Assembly: GCF_001010355.1 (NCBI RefSeq)
Contig: NZ_JPLA01000025.1
Span: 1-64,000, forward strand
Reading direction: 5' to 3'
DNA length: 64,000 bases
Source: Dyella japonica DSM 16301
Lineage (GTDB): Bacteria; Pseudomonadota; Gammaproteobacteria; Xanthomonadales; Rhodanobacteraceae
The translations under genes were made by a program, and so were the position numbers. The stretch's first letter is position 1, and each line of letters starts with the position of its first letter. Positions 8,969 through 16,280 of this stretch are shown piece by piece. The notes below the pieces were generated by a model that had not been told where the DNA came from, searched no databases, and was given only the letters and a program-made list of their open reading frames with translations.

Positions 8969-10573
8969 ATGGAACGTCATACTCACAAGCGCTGGCTGGT
9001 GGTTTCCCTGTTGATGGCATTGTCCGCATCGGCGTCTGCCGCCGATTTCGGCACGTCGCCGCCGCCTTCGGCCAATTTCGACGTCAGTCCGCTGCAGAGC
9101 GATCAGAGCTACAGCGGTTTCATCATCACGTACAAGGACGGCAGCGCCGAACGCGGCAACGCCGCCGTCGCGGTGCAGAACGTGGGCGTCGCCGTATCGC
9201 GCGCGAAACTGGGCGCGGGAACGCTTGCCGCGCCGCGTGCACTCACGGTGCGCTACGCGCGCAGGCTGGCCACCGGTGCCGATCTGGTGCATACCGATCG
9301 CGCACTCTCGGCGAGCGAGGCGGCGACGCTGATCAAGCAGATCGCCGCCGATCCCGCGGTCTCCTATGTGGAACCGGAATACATGCTCAAGCGCGTGGAT
9401 GGCATTCGCCCGCAAGGCGCCGCCACTTTCACGGTGCCCAACGATCAGTACTACGGCGCCTATCAGTGGGATTACCTGGCACCCAGCGGCGCGAGCTTCT
9501 TCGACAACACGCTCAACGCCAACGTCGCCAACTGGGGCGCGGCCAATATCCAGCAGGCGTGGACGCTGGCCGATGGCACCGGCGTGACGATCGCCAGTCT
9601 CGATACCGGCGTCACCAATCATCCGGACCTCAATCTCTCGCTCGCCAACGCCGGCTATGACTTCATCACCAGCGCCGCCGTGTCGGGCCGCTCCACCAAC
9701 GGTCGCGTGGCCGGCGGCTGGGACACCGGCGACTGGACCACGGCCAACCAGTGCGGCGCGGGTCAGCCCGCCGAGAGCAGCAGCTGGCACGGCACGCACG
9801 TGTTCGGTACCGCGGGTGGCGAGATCACCAACAACAGCACGGGCATGGTCGGCACCGCCTTCAGCGCGCAGGTGGTGCCGGTGCGCGTGCTGGGTCATTG
9901 CGGTGGCTCCAACGCCGACATTGCCGATGCCATTACGTGGGCGTCGGGCGGCAGTGTCTCCGGCGTGCCGGCCAATGCGCATCCGGCCCAGGTGCTCAGC
10001 CTGAGCCTGGGTGGATCGGGCACCTGCCCCGCGAGCAGTGCGCTGGGCAAGGCGATCACCGGCGCGATCGGTCGCGGCGCCAGCGTGGTGGTGGCCGCTG
10101 GCAACAGCAACGCCAATGCGGCGAACTTCTCGCCGGCCAGCTGCGCTGGTGCCGTCGTGGTGGCCGCCACCGGCGTCACCAGCACGCGTGCGTATTACTC
10201 CAACTACGGTTCGATCGTGACCCTGGCTGCACCCGGCGGCGGCGTCTACAAGAACGACGCCTCGAGCGGCACCCAGGCCACCACCGGCTTCATCTGGTCC
10301 ACCATCAATGCCGGCACCACCACGCCGACCACGGCAACCTATGGCGGCATGGCCGGCACCTCGCAGGCGACGCCGCACGTGGCGGGCGTGGTGGCGCTGA
10401 TGCAGAGCTATCGTCTTGCGCTCGGCAAGGCCCTGCTGACACCGGCGAAGGTCACCCAGCTGCTGAAGTCCTCGGCCACGGTGCCGCACGTCACGCCCAG
10501 CGGCAGCAAGCCGATCGGTGCCGGCATCGTCAACGCCTATGCCGCCGTGCAGGCGGCCGGCAGCCAGCCCTGA
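8969..10573 (+). CDS. Secreted subtilisin-like serine peptidase (S8)
   Basis: A 534-residue extracellular protease precursor. Residues 1-24 are a signal peptide ending SASA. A propeptide follows to about residue 170, ending with the I9-like pattern DPAVSYVEPEYMLKR. The catalytic domain has the full triad: Asp212 in SLDTGV, His274 in HGTHVFG and Ser465 in GTSQATPH. No C-terminal P-domain or PPC domain is present. The gene is monocistronic, ending in an intrinsic terminator. Confidence 0.95.
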   Translation: MERHTHKRWLVVSLLMALSASASAADFGTSPPPSANFDVSPLQSDQSYSGFIITYKDGSAERGNAAVAVQNVGVAVSRAKLGAGTLAAPRALTVRYARRLATGADLVHTDRALSASEAATLIKQIAADPAVSYVEPEYMLKRVDGIRPQGAATFTVPNDQYYGAYQWDYLAPSGASFFDNTLNANVANWGAANIQQAWTLADGTGVTIASLDTGVTNHPDLNLSLANAGYDFITSAAVSGRSTNGRVAGGWDTGDWTTANQCGAGQPAESSSWHGTHVFGTAGGEITNNSTGMVGTAFSAQVVPVRVLGHCGGSNADIADAITWASGGSVSGVPANAHPAQVLSLSLGGSGTCPASSALGKAITGAIGRGASVVVAAGNSNANAANFSPASCAGAVVVAATGVTSTRAYYSNYGSIVTLAAPGGGVYKNDASSGTQATTGFIWSTINAGTTTPTTATYGGMAGTSQATPHVAGVVALMQSYRLALGKALLTPAKVTQLLKSSATVPHVTPSGSKPIGAGIVNAYAAVQAAGSQP

Positions 10574-10580
10574 TCGACGG

Positions 10581-10614
10581 CGGGACCGATGTTCCCCGCA
10601 TCGGTCCCGTTTTC
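10581..10614 (+). terminator. Intrinsic terminator of the subtilase gene
   Basis: An 11-bp perfect stem, cgggaccgatg with catcggtcccg, encloses a seven-base loop and is followed by TTTTC. It lies eight bases after the subtilase stop codon. Confidence 0.92.
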
Positions 10615-10762
10615 TGGTGGTCTGGCATGCGCCATCCGTCACGGGTGACGGATCGGCGTTTTACGGTAAGGTGCCGACAGGGGGATATCGCAAGATCGTG
10701 GCGCAATGCGCGGCGTCGGGCTGTCCGCCCACCGTCATCGTCATTGCCCACGGAGATGCTCC

Positions 10763-12085
10763 ATGCGTTTGCTGCCCCTGTTTTCCGCCATCGTCCTAGG
10801 CCTGGGTTCGGTCGCTGCCGCGTCGGCAGACGATGCACCGGCACCGGCACCAACGCGTGTTGCCGTGCGTGCCGCGCATCTCGTCGACGTCAAGGCGGGC
10901 ACCGTGCGCGACAACCCGCTGGTGATCATCGAAGGCGAGCGCATCACCGAAGTGCGCTATGACGGCCAGGTGCCGGCAGGCATCAACGTGATCGACCTGG
11001 GCAGCGCCACGCTGCTGCCCGGCCTGATCGACTGCCACGTGCATCTCACCGGCGACCCGGGCGAGGTGAAGGGCGATTACTACGAGGCCGTGCTCAAGCG
11101 CGGTTCGATTGATTCGGCGATCCTCTCGCCCATCTATGCCAGGCGCACGCTGGATGCCGGCTTCACCACGGTGCGCAACCTGGGTGCGCCCGACTATGTG
11201 GACGTGGCCCTGCGCAATGCGATCGATCGCGGCGACATCGCCGGTCCGCGCATGCTGGTGTCCGGTCCGCCGCTGGGCGCCACCGGCGGCCATGCCGACG
11301 ACACCACCGGCTTCTCGCCGTTGATCGAATTCCACGGCGTCGAAGGCGTGGCTGACGGCGTCGATGCCATCCGTCACCGCGTGCGCGAAAACGTCAAGAA
11401 CGGCGCCGACGTGATCAAGTTCATGGCCAGCGCCGGCGTGCTCAGCGCAGAGGCTTCGGTCGGTGCACCGCAGTACTCGCAGGAAGAAATGAACGCCGTG
11501 GTGGATGAAGCGCATCGCTGGGGCAAGAAGGTCGCCGCGCATGCGCACGGCGCCGAGTCGATCAAGATGGCCATCCGCGCCGGCGTGGACTCGATCGAGC
11601 ACAGCAGCATGATCGACGAGGAAGGCCTCAAGCTGGCCAAGCAGCACGGCACCTATCTGGATTTCGACGTCTACAACGACGACTACATCTTGAGCGAATA
11701 CGCCAAGAAGGGCTTCCCGGCCAGCACGGTGGAGAAGGAGCGGCTGGTGGGCCGCCTGCAGCGCGAGAATTTCCAGCGCGCGGTGAAGGCCGGCGAAAAG
11801 ATGGCCTTTGGTACCGACGCCGGCGTCTATCCGCACGGCTGGAACGCCAAGCAGTTCGCGGTGATGACCCACTGGGGCATGACGCCGATGCAGGCGATCC
11901 AGGCGGCCACCGTCAACGCCGCCGATCTGCTCGGCATGACCGGCAAGGTGGGCGCGGTGGCGCCGGGCTATTACGCCGACCTGGTGGCGGTGAGCGGCGA
12001 TCCGATCAACGATGTTGCGCAACTGGAACACGTGGGCTTCGTGATGAAGGGCGGCGCCGTCGACAAGAACGAGATCAAGCGCTGA
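10763..12085 (+). CDS. Exported metal-dependent amidohydrolase (Xaa-Pro dipeptidase-like)
   Basis: A 440-residue protein with a signal peptide (residues 1-22, ASA cleavage site). It belongs to the amidohydrolase superfamily branch related to imidazolonepropionase and to Xaa-Pro dipeptidase-like enzymes. Metal-site motifs are present in order: DCHVHL, KFMASAGV (the lysine), AHAHG, IEHSS and FGTDAG. The ATG at 10763 follows a GGAG-containing site and restores a normal signal peptide; the longer frame is rejected. It is the third exported hydrolase in a row, consistent with peptide scavenging. Confidence 0.88.
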   Translation: MRLLPLFSAIVLGLGSVAAASADDAPAPAPTRVAVRAAHLVDVKAGTVRDNPLVIIEGERITEVRYDGQVPAGINVIDLGSATLLPGLIDCHVHLTGDPGEVKGDYYEAVLKRGSIDSAILSPIYARRTLDAGFTTVRNLGAPDYVDVALRNAIDRGDIAGPRMLVSGPPLGATGGHADDTTGFSPLIEFHGVEGVADGVDAIRHRVRENVKNGADVIKFMASAGVLSAEASVGAPQYSQEEMNAVVDEAHRWGKKVAAHAHGAESIKMAIRAGVDSIEHSSMIDEEGLKLAKQHGTYLDFDVYNDDYILSEYAKKGFPASTVEKERLVGRLQRENFQRAVKAGEKMAFGTDAGVYPHGWNAKQFAVMTHWGMTPMQAIQAATVNAADLLGMTGKVGAVAPGYYADLVAVSGDPINDVAQLEHVGFVMKGGAVDKNEIKR

Positions 12086-12174
12086 TCCGTAGCGCGTTTG
12101 TGGCAACCTTCGCGGGACGTGGATGTTACTCAGGCTAAGCTTGCGTATCGCTCAACCCGTCCCCGAGGTGTGCC

Positions 12175-12642
12175 ATGGAAGTTCGTCAGCCTGTCCCTCC
12201 CTTCACGGCCGAAACGGCGGCGCAGAAAGTGCGCCTTGCCGAAGACGGCTGGAACAGTCGCGACCCGGTGAAGGTCTCGCTGGCGTACTCGCCCGATACC
12301 TACTGGCGCAATCGCGCCGAGTTCGTGCATGGCCGTGAGGAGGCGCAGGCCTTCCTCGCCCGCAAGTGGAATCGCGAACTCGACTATCGCCTGATCAAGG
12401 AACTGTGGACCTTCGCCGGCAACCGCATTGCCGTGCGCTTTGCGTACGAATGGCACGACGACTCCGGCCAGTGGTACCGCAGCTATGGCAACGAGAACTG
12501 GCAGTTCGATGAGAACGGCTTGATGACGCATCGCCATGCCTCCATCAACGATATGCGCATTGCCGAATCGGAGCGCAAGTATCACTGGCCGCTCGGTCGC
12601 CGTCCGGACGATCATCCCAGCCTGAGCGACCTGGGCTTCTGA
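12175..12642 (+). CDS. DUF1348 (NTF2-like) protein
   Basis: A 155-residue cytoplasmic protein of the SnoaL/NTF2-like DUF1348 group. Typical segments are [10 protein letters not shown] near the N-terminus, [19 protein letters not shown] in the middle and [20 protein letters not shown] before the C-terminus. The fold is a cone-shaped alpha+beta barrel often used for small ligands, but no enzymatic role is established for this group. A GAGG site precedes the ATG. It opens a run of four small co-directional genes to 13951. Confidence 0.85.
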   Translation: MEVRQPVPPFTAETAAQKVRLAEDGWNSRDPVKVSLAYSPDTYWRNRAEFVHGREEAQAFLARKWNRELDYRLIKELWTFAGNRIAVRFAYEWHDDSGQWYRSYGNENWQFDENGLMTHRHASINDMRIAESERKYHWPLGRRPDDHPSLSDLGF

Positions 12643-12682
12643 GCGCCGTTTCCATCCATCGATCACGTCAAGGAGGCCACTG

Positions 12683-13033
12683 ATGAGCCATGCGGATAGC
12701 GGCATCAACCTGGATGCCGAACCCAGCGGCGAAGGCTGCGTCGAATGTCTCAAGGCCGGCGGCTGGTGGCTGCATCTGCGCCGTTGCGCGCAATGCGGCC
12801 ATATCGGCTGCTGCGACAGTTCTCCCAGCCAGCACGCCAGCAAGCACTTTCATGAAACCGGCCATCCGGTCATCGCCAATTTCGAGCCGGACGATCCCTG
12901 GTTCTACGACTTCCGTACGCGCCGGGCCTACGACGGCCCCGAGCTGCGTCCGCCCCATTACCACCCTCTGGATCAACCCACGCCAGGACCTCAAGGCAAG
13001 GTGCCAAGGAACTGGGAAGATCTCCTGCATTGA
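12683..13033 (+). CDS. UBP-type zinc finger protein
   Basis: A 116-residue protein built around a zf-UBP domain: GCVEC, then CAQCGHIGCCDSSPSQHA and the following H-rich segment KHFHETGHPVI supply the Cys/His ligands. Bacterial stand-alone zf-UBP proteins are common but have no known function, and ubiquitin binding is not expected in bacteria. The AAGGAGG upstream of the ATG is strong. The C-terminal Pro-rich tail is typical of the bacterial group. Confidence 0.88.
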   Translation: MSHADSGINLDAEPSGEGCVECLKAGGWWLHLRRCAQCGHIGCCDSSPSQHASKHFHETGHPVIANFEPDDPWFYDFRTRRAYDGPELRPPHYHPLDQPTPGPQGKVPRNWEDLLH

Positions 13034-13094
13034 ACACCACCCGCGCTTCCAGGCACGGGCCTGGCGCGGCCACATCGACGATGGATACGACCCC

Positions 13095-13511
13095 ATGAAC
13101 GACAGCAACGCACTGACCGCCGGCATCGATCATGTGGGTCTGACGGTGAGCGACATCGAGCTTTCCCGCGCGTTTTTTGTGCAATGCCTGGGCTGGCGGG
13201 TGGTCGGTGGCAACCCCGGGTATCCGGCCGTGTTTGTGTCCGACGGTACCTCCGTGCTGACGCTGTGGCAGGTCGATGGCGCGGATGGCCACCAGTCGTT
13301 CGACCGGCGCAAGAACATCGGCCTGCATCATGTCGCGCTCAAGGTCGCCAGCGAGGAAGCGCTGCATGCGCTGTTCGCCAGGGTGGCCGGGTGGCCCGGG
13401 GTGGAAGTGGAGTTTCCACCGGAGGCCGTGGGAAACCTGGGCAATATGCACGGCTTCGTGCGCGAGCCGGGCGGCACGCGGGTGGAGTTTCGCTACAGCG
13501 TGCCGGCCTAG
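13095..13511 (+). CDS. VOC-family (glyoxalase-like) protein
   Basis: A 138-residue single-module vicinal-oxygen-chelate protein. The first half-motif is IDHVGLTVSDIELSRAFF and the second is IGLHHVALKVASEEALHALF, giving the paired beta-alpha-beta-beta-beta units. His and Glu ligands (DHVGL, LHHVAL, VEFRY) suggest a metal site. Substrate unknown. The ATG at 13095 is used; the frame extends upstream through the zf-UBP gene in another frame and that part is not coding. Confidence 0.85.
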   Translation: MNDSNALTAGIDHVGLTVSDIELSRAFFVQCLGWRVVGGNPGYPAVFVSDGTSVLTLWQVDGADGHQSFDRRKNIGLHHVALKVASEEALHALFARVAGWPGVEVEFPPEAVGNLGNMHGFVREPGGTRVEFRYSVPA

Positions 13512-13609
13512 CCGGCGGCGCGCACGCGCTTGCCGTTGCCCGTATTCCACGGGAGACTGGGCCACGCGCTGATACCAGCGCGCAGCGCTGCACGCACACG
13601 GGACAGGCA

Positions 13610-13951
13610 ATGAACGAACACGTGGACTTTCCGGACGACGAGAACGGCGACGTGCTGCGGCAGATGGCCGAGCAGGGCGACGACCTCTCGGTGGCGCGCG
13701 AAATCGATTTCTCGGTGATCTTTCCCACCGAAGAAGCCGCGCTGAAGTTCGCGGTGCTATTGCTCAGGAACGGCCAGAAGGTGTCCTTCTCCGAGTACGA
13801 AGGCGACGAGGAACGTCCGTGGGAAGTGCAAGCCCATCCCTTCATGGTGCCCACGCACGACAACATCAGCGGCTATGAAAGCCTGCTCGCCAGCGAGGCA
13901 GAATCGATGGGTGGCGTCAATGATGGCTGGGGCTGCGTGGTGCAGGAATAG
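13610..13951 (+). CDS. RraB-like ribonuclease E inhibitor family protein
   Basis: A 113-residue acidic protein. The pattern DVLRQMAEQGDDLSVAREID...VIFPTEEAALKFA and the C-terminal NISGYESLLASEAESMGGVNDGWGC match the RraB/DUF695-type alpha-beta sandwich. E. coli RraB binds RNase E and changes degradosome composition. Whether this homologue does so is inferred. GGGACAGG precedes the ATG. Confidence 0.75.
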   Translation: MNEHVDFPDDENGDVLRQMAEQGDDLSVAREIDFSVIFPTEEAALKFAVLLLRNGQKVSFSEYEGDEERPWEVQAHPFMVPTHDNISGYESLLASEAESMGGVNDGWGCVVQE

Positions 13952-13968
13952 GGCGAAGCGGGCCGCAC

Positions 13969-14211
13969 TTAGTGCGAAAGCGTGTGATCAATCGCGGCAA
14001 CCGCTGGCCGCTCAGCATGTTCCTCGCGCGGCACTCGTTGGATAGCCGCACGCGCCGTGTGGCCGGTATGGGCCTGGCGGCGTTCGCTGGTGTGATGATG
14101 AAACGCCAGCGCGGCGGCGCGGACATCGGGTGGCGCATAGCGGAGATCGCAATCGGCGTTGGTGTTCGCGCTTAGCGACAACATCAGGGCGAGCATAAGC
14201 GTGCGTGGCAT
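13969..14211 (-). CDS. Small putative secreted protein
   Basis: An 80-residue reading frame that starts with a plausible signal peptide (MPRTLMLALMLSLSANTNA) followed by an Arg/His/Ala-rich mature part of about 60 residues with two Cys-containing or charged turns and no known domain. GGAGG sits five bases before the ATG on this strand. The composition of the mature part is not strongly typical of a folded protein, so it is a moderate call. Its start region lies inside a perfect hairpin (14212-14240). Confidence 0.45.
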   Translation of the reverse strand: MPRTLMLALMLSLSANTNADCDLRYAPPDVRAAALAFHHHTSERRQAHTGHTARAAIQRVPREEHAERPAVAAIDHTLSH

Positions 14212-14240
14212 GGGAACCTCCGTGGCACTCGGAGGTTCCC
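14212..14240 (-). promoter_or_regulatory. Perfect hairpin covering the ribosome binding site
   Basis: Bases 14212-14222 (gggaacctccg) and 14230-14240 (cggaggttccc) are exact inverted copies around a seven-base loop. On the minus strand the arm nearest the start codon contains GGAGG, five bases before the ATG of the small secreted protein gene. In mRNA the Shine-Dalgarno sequence would be paired unless the hairpin is opened. Confidence 0.6.
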
Positions 14241-14305
14241 ATGAGGTGAGCGACGGCGGCCATCCGGTTCTTGTCATGGGCGACATGTCGCTCGAACCGC
14301 ACGGA

Positions 14306-15988
14306 CTAGAACTTGCTGTGCTCCACCTGCCGCTCACGGCGCATCAGCGTCCATTCCGCATGTTCGGTCAGCGCGGCATCGCCCAGCGAGCGCAGGATGC
14401 CGCGCTTCTCCGCGGGATCGTCGGTGCGGTCGAGCGCCGCGCGGGCGCCGCTGAAAATACGCTGCATGAAGCGGTATTGCCGGATGAGTTCCTTGTCCGC
14501 CTTGCGGTACGCGTAGGCTTCGCGCACGGCGGCAACAATGGACAGCACGGCCATGATCACCACCAGCGTGTTCTTGATGTCTTCGGGCAGCTTGAGCGCA
14601 AAGATCGCAAGAAAGACGCTGATGGCGATGCCCGTCCACAGGCTGATCGAGCCCACTGTTTCGGTCAGATGGTGCAGGCCCGCACTCTCCAGCGTCTTGC
14701 ACTCGAAGTAATGGAGCTGGCCCGAGCGGCCAGGTTCGCCCACCCATTCGTTGATGACCTGGGTCAGCGCGTCCGGCTCGGGTTTGGCCGGTGGCTGCAG
14801 GCCCACGGCGCGCATCACGTTGCGGATCCAGCCTAGCTCGATGTTCTGCTTCTGCAGGAAGTTGTCGTGGGCAAACTCGTGGTCCGTGTCCTTGGAGATG
14901 CCGGCGCGACGCCAATACAGCTGGATGCGCAGGCCCTCGGCGAGTGCGCGGTAGTCGAGATACTTGCGGTGCCATTCGCGCCGACGCGCGAGCGCAGCGA
15001 CGATGCCGCCTGCCGCAAACAGCAGCAGGAAGAAGTAGATCATGTTGTTCTGTTGGGTGAGGTGGGCATACAGCGTGAACGCGATACCCATCAGCGCTGC
15101 CAGCGTATAGGTCACGCGCAGCGCCAGCAGCACGCGCTTGCGAAAATGCATGGCCAGCCAGTCGGCGCATCGAAACAGCCGGTCGACGGCTTGCGTGCTT
15201 TCGCTGGGTGATACGCCATGTTCGTCAGCCGCCGCATCGATCTGCGGCGCGTAGGTCTCGCAATCCTCGTTGAACTCGACCATGTGGCGGATCATCAGGT
15301 CGAACTCTTCCGGCGGCTCGGCCTCCAGCGACACATGGTCGCCGGTGCGCCAGAGCGTCTGCAGCGCGGTGAGGCCTTCGGCGACCGAACCCTGCGCGCC
15401 TTCGCGCGAACAGACAATGTGATACAGCAAGTGCTCGTCGCCGCCGCTGAGGATGTGCCGCGCCTGGCGCGGATGTTCGATGATGCCGGGCAGCGAGCCG
15501 TGCAGGTAATACTTCACGATCTGCGCCGTGCCGCCGAGCCGGCCGGAATCCTTGCCGTCCCAGATCGACACCAGGATGTGGGCGTGACTGGCAATGAATA
15601 CGCCGGCCTTCGCATATTGGCGATTGCGCGCTTCGCCGTGTGCCTGCAAGGCCTCGCGCGACTGGCTCTTCAGCAGCGGCAGGCGGATGACATCGGCGCG
15701 TTGGAAGAGCTCATCGAATCCCTCGCGCACCGCGGGCTCGGCGAAGTCTTCGACATACATCTCGCGCGGCAAGGGCAGTGGAACCACCAGGCGTGCGCCC
15801 GCCGCCAACGCTTCGCTCGCGAATAGCTGATCGCCGCCTTCGGCCAGTGCGGACAGGGCTACCAGCGACAGCGACGGGTAGTCGCGCTTGAGCGATGCAA
15901 AGAAAGCCTGCAGGCGTTGCCGTATCGGCTCGATTTCAGCCGCGGCGATGTTGCGATGGCTGGTGACGCCGACCACCAAGGGTGTCAT
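14306..15988 (-). CDS. SLOG-like domain fused to four-TM (SLATT-like) module
   Basis: A 560-residue predicted inner-membrane protein. Residues 1-170 look like a SLOG/LOG Rossmann-type nucleotide-binding domain: VVGVTSHRNI at the start, SALAEGGDQLFASEALAAGA at 46-65 and GGTAQIVKYYL near 152-162. A middle region of about 110 residues follows. The C-terminal half has two 2-TM units (TM about 286-309 and 315-333; 448-466 and 472-490), each continued by a charged helix (WHRKYLDYRALAEGLRIQ; REAYAYRKADKELIRQY). This resembles SLATT-type pore-forming effectors that accompany SLOG sensors. The start at 15988 has GGAGG five bases upstream. It is divergent from a TIR gene. Domain names are from motif reading only. 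Confidence 0.7.
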   Translation of the reverse strand: MTPLVVGVTSHRNIAAAEIEPIRQRLQAFFASLKRDYPSLSLVALSALAEGGDQLFASEALAAGARLVVPLPLPREMYVEDFAEPAVREGFDELFQRADVIRLPLLKSQSREALQAHGEARNRQYAKAGVFIASHAHILVSIWDGKDSGRLGGTAQIVKYYLHGSLPGIIEHPRQARHILSGGDEHLLYHIVCSREGAQGSVAEGLTALQTLWRTGDHVSLEAEPPEEFDLMIRHMVEFNEDCETYAPQIDAAADEHGVSPSESTQAVDRLFRCADWLAMHFRKRVLLALRVTYTLAALMGIAFTLYAHLTQQNNMIYFFLLLFAAGGIVAALARRREWHRKYLDYRALAEGLRIQLYWRRAGISKDTDHEFAHDNFLQKQNIELGWIRNVMRAVGLQPPAKPEPDALTQVINEWVGEPGRSGQLHYFECKTLESAGLHHLTETVGSISLWTGIAISVFLAIFALKLPEDIKNTLVVIMAVLSIVAAVREAYAYRKADKELIRQYRFMQRIFSGARAALDRTDDPAEKRGILRSLGDAALTEHAEWTLMRRERQVEHSKF

Positions 15989-16128
15989 GGCAACCTCCGC
16001 GCGAGCCACGGTCCGGACCAGCGAACGCGTGGTGTGTCCGTTGTGGCAGGGCAAGGTTCGCCCCGACGAGAAGGGCGCGTGAAGGCCCGCTCGTTCCCCT
16101 CGGCGAAAACAAACGCAGCCTACCTCAA

Positions 16129-16150
16129 AATGTGATGTGCATCACATTCT
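16129..16150. promoter_or_regulatory. Crp/Clp-type operator in divergent promoter
   Basis: The core TGTGATGTGCATCACA (16131-16146) has both ideal half-sites TGTGA and TCACA with a six-base spacer; with flanks AAA...TT it matches 18 of 22 positions of the Crp consensus. Clp, the Crp homologue of Xanthomonadales, uses the same motif. The site is about 142 bases before the TIR-TPR start and 150 before the SLOG start, so it could control either or both. No convincing -35/-10 pair could be placed relative to it. Confidence 0.75.
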
Positions 16151-16280
16151 TGATATCATGGCGGGAGGTGGCGAGGGGGCGAAGGCCACCCGTTCCAGCC
16201 TGGCTCCGTGCAGGCTGGTCAGCGGTTGCGGACGTTCCCGGCCAGGAAGGCCATGGCCTTCCTCGGGAGTGCACGGCGTC

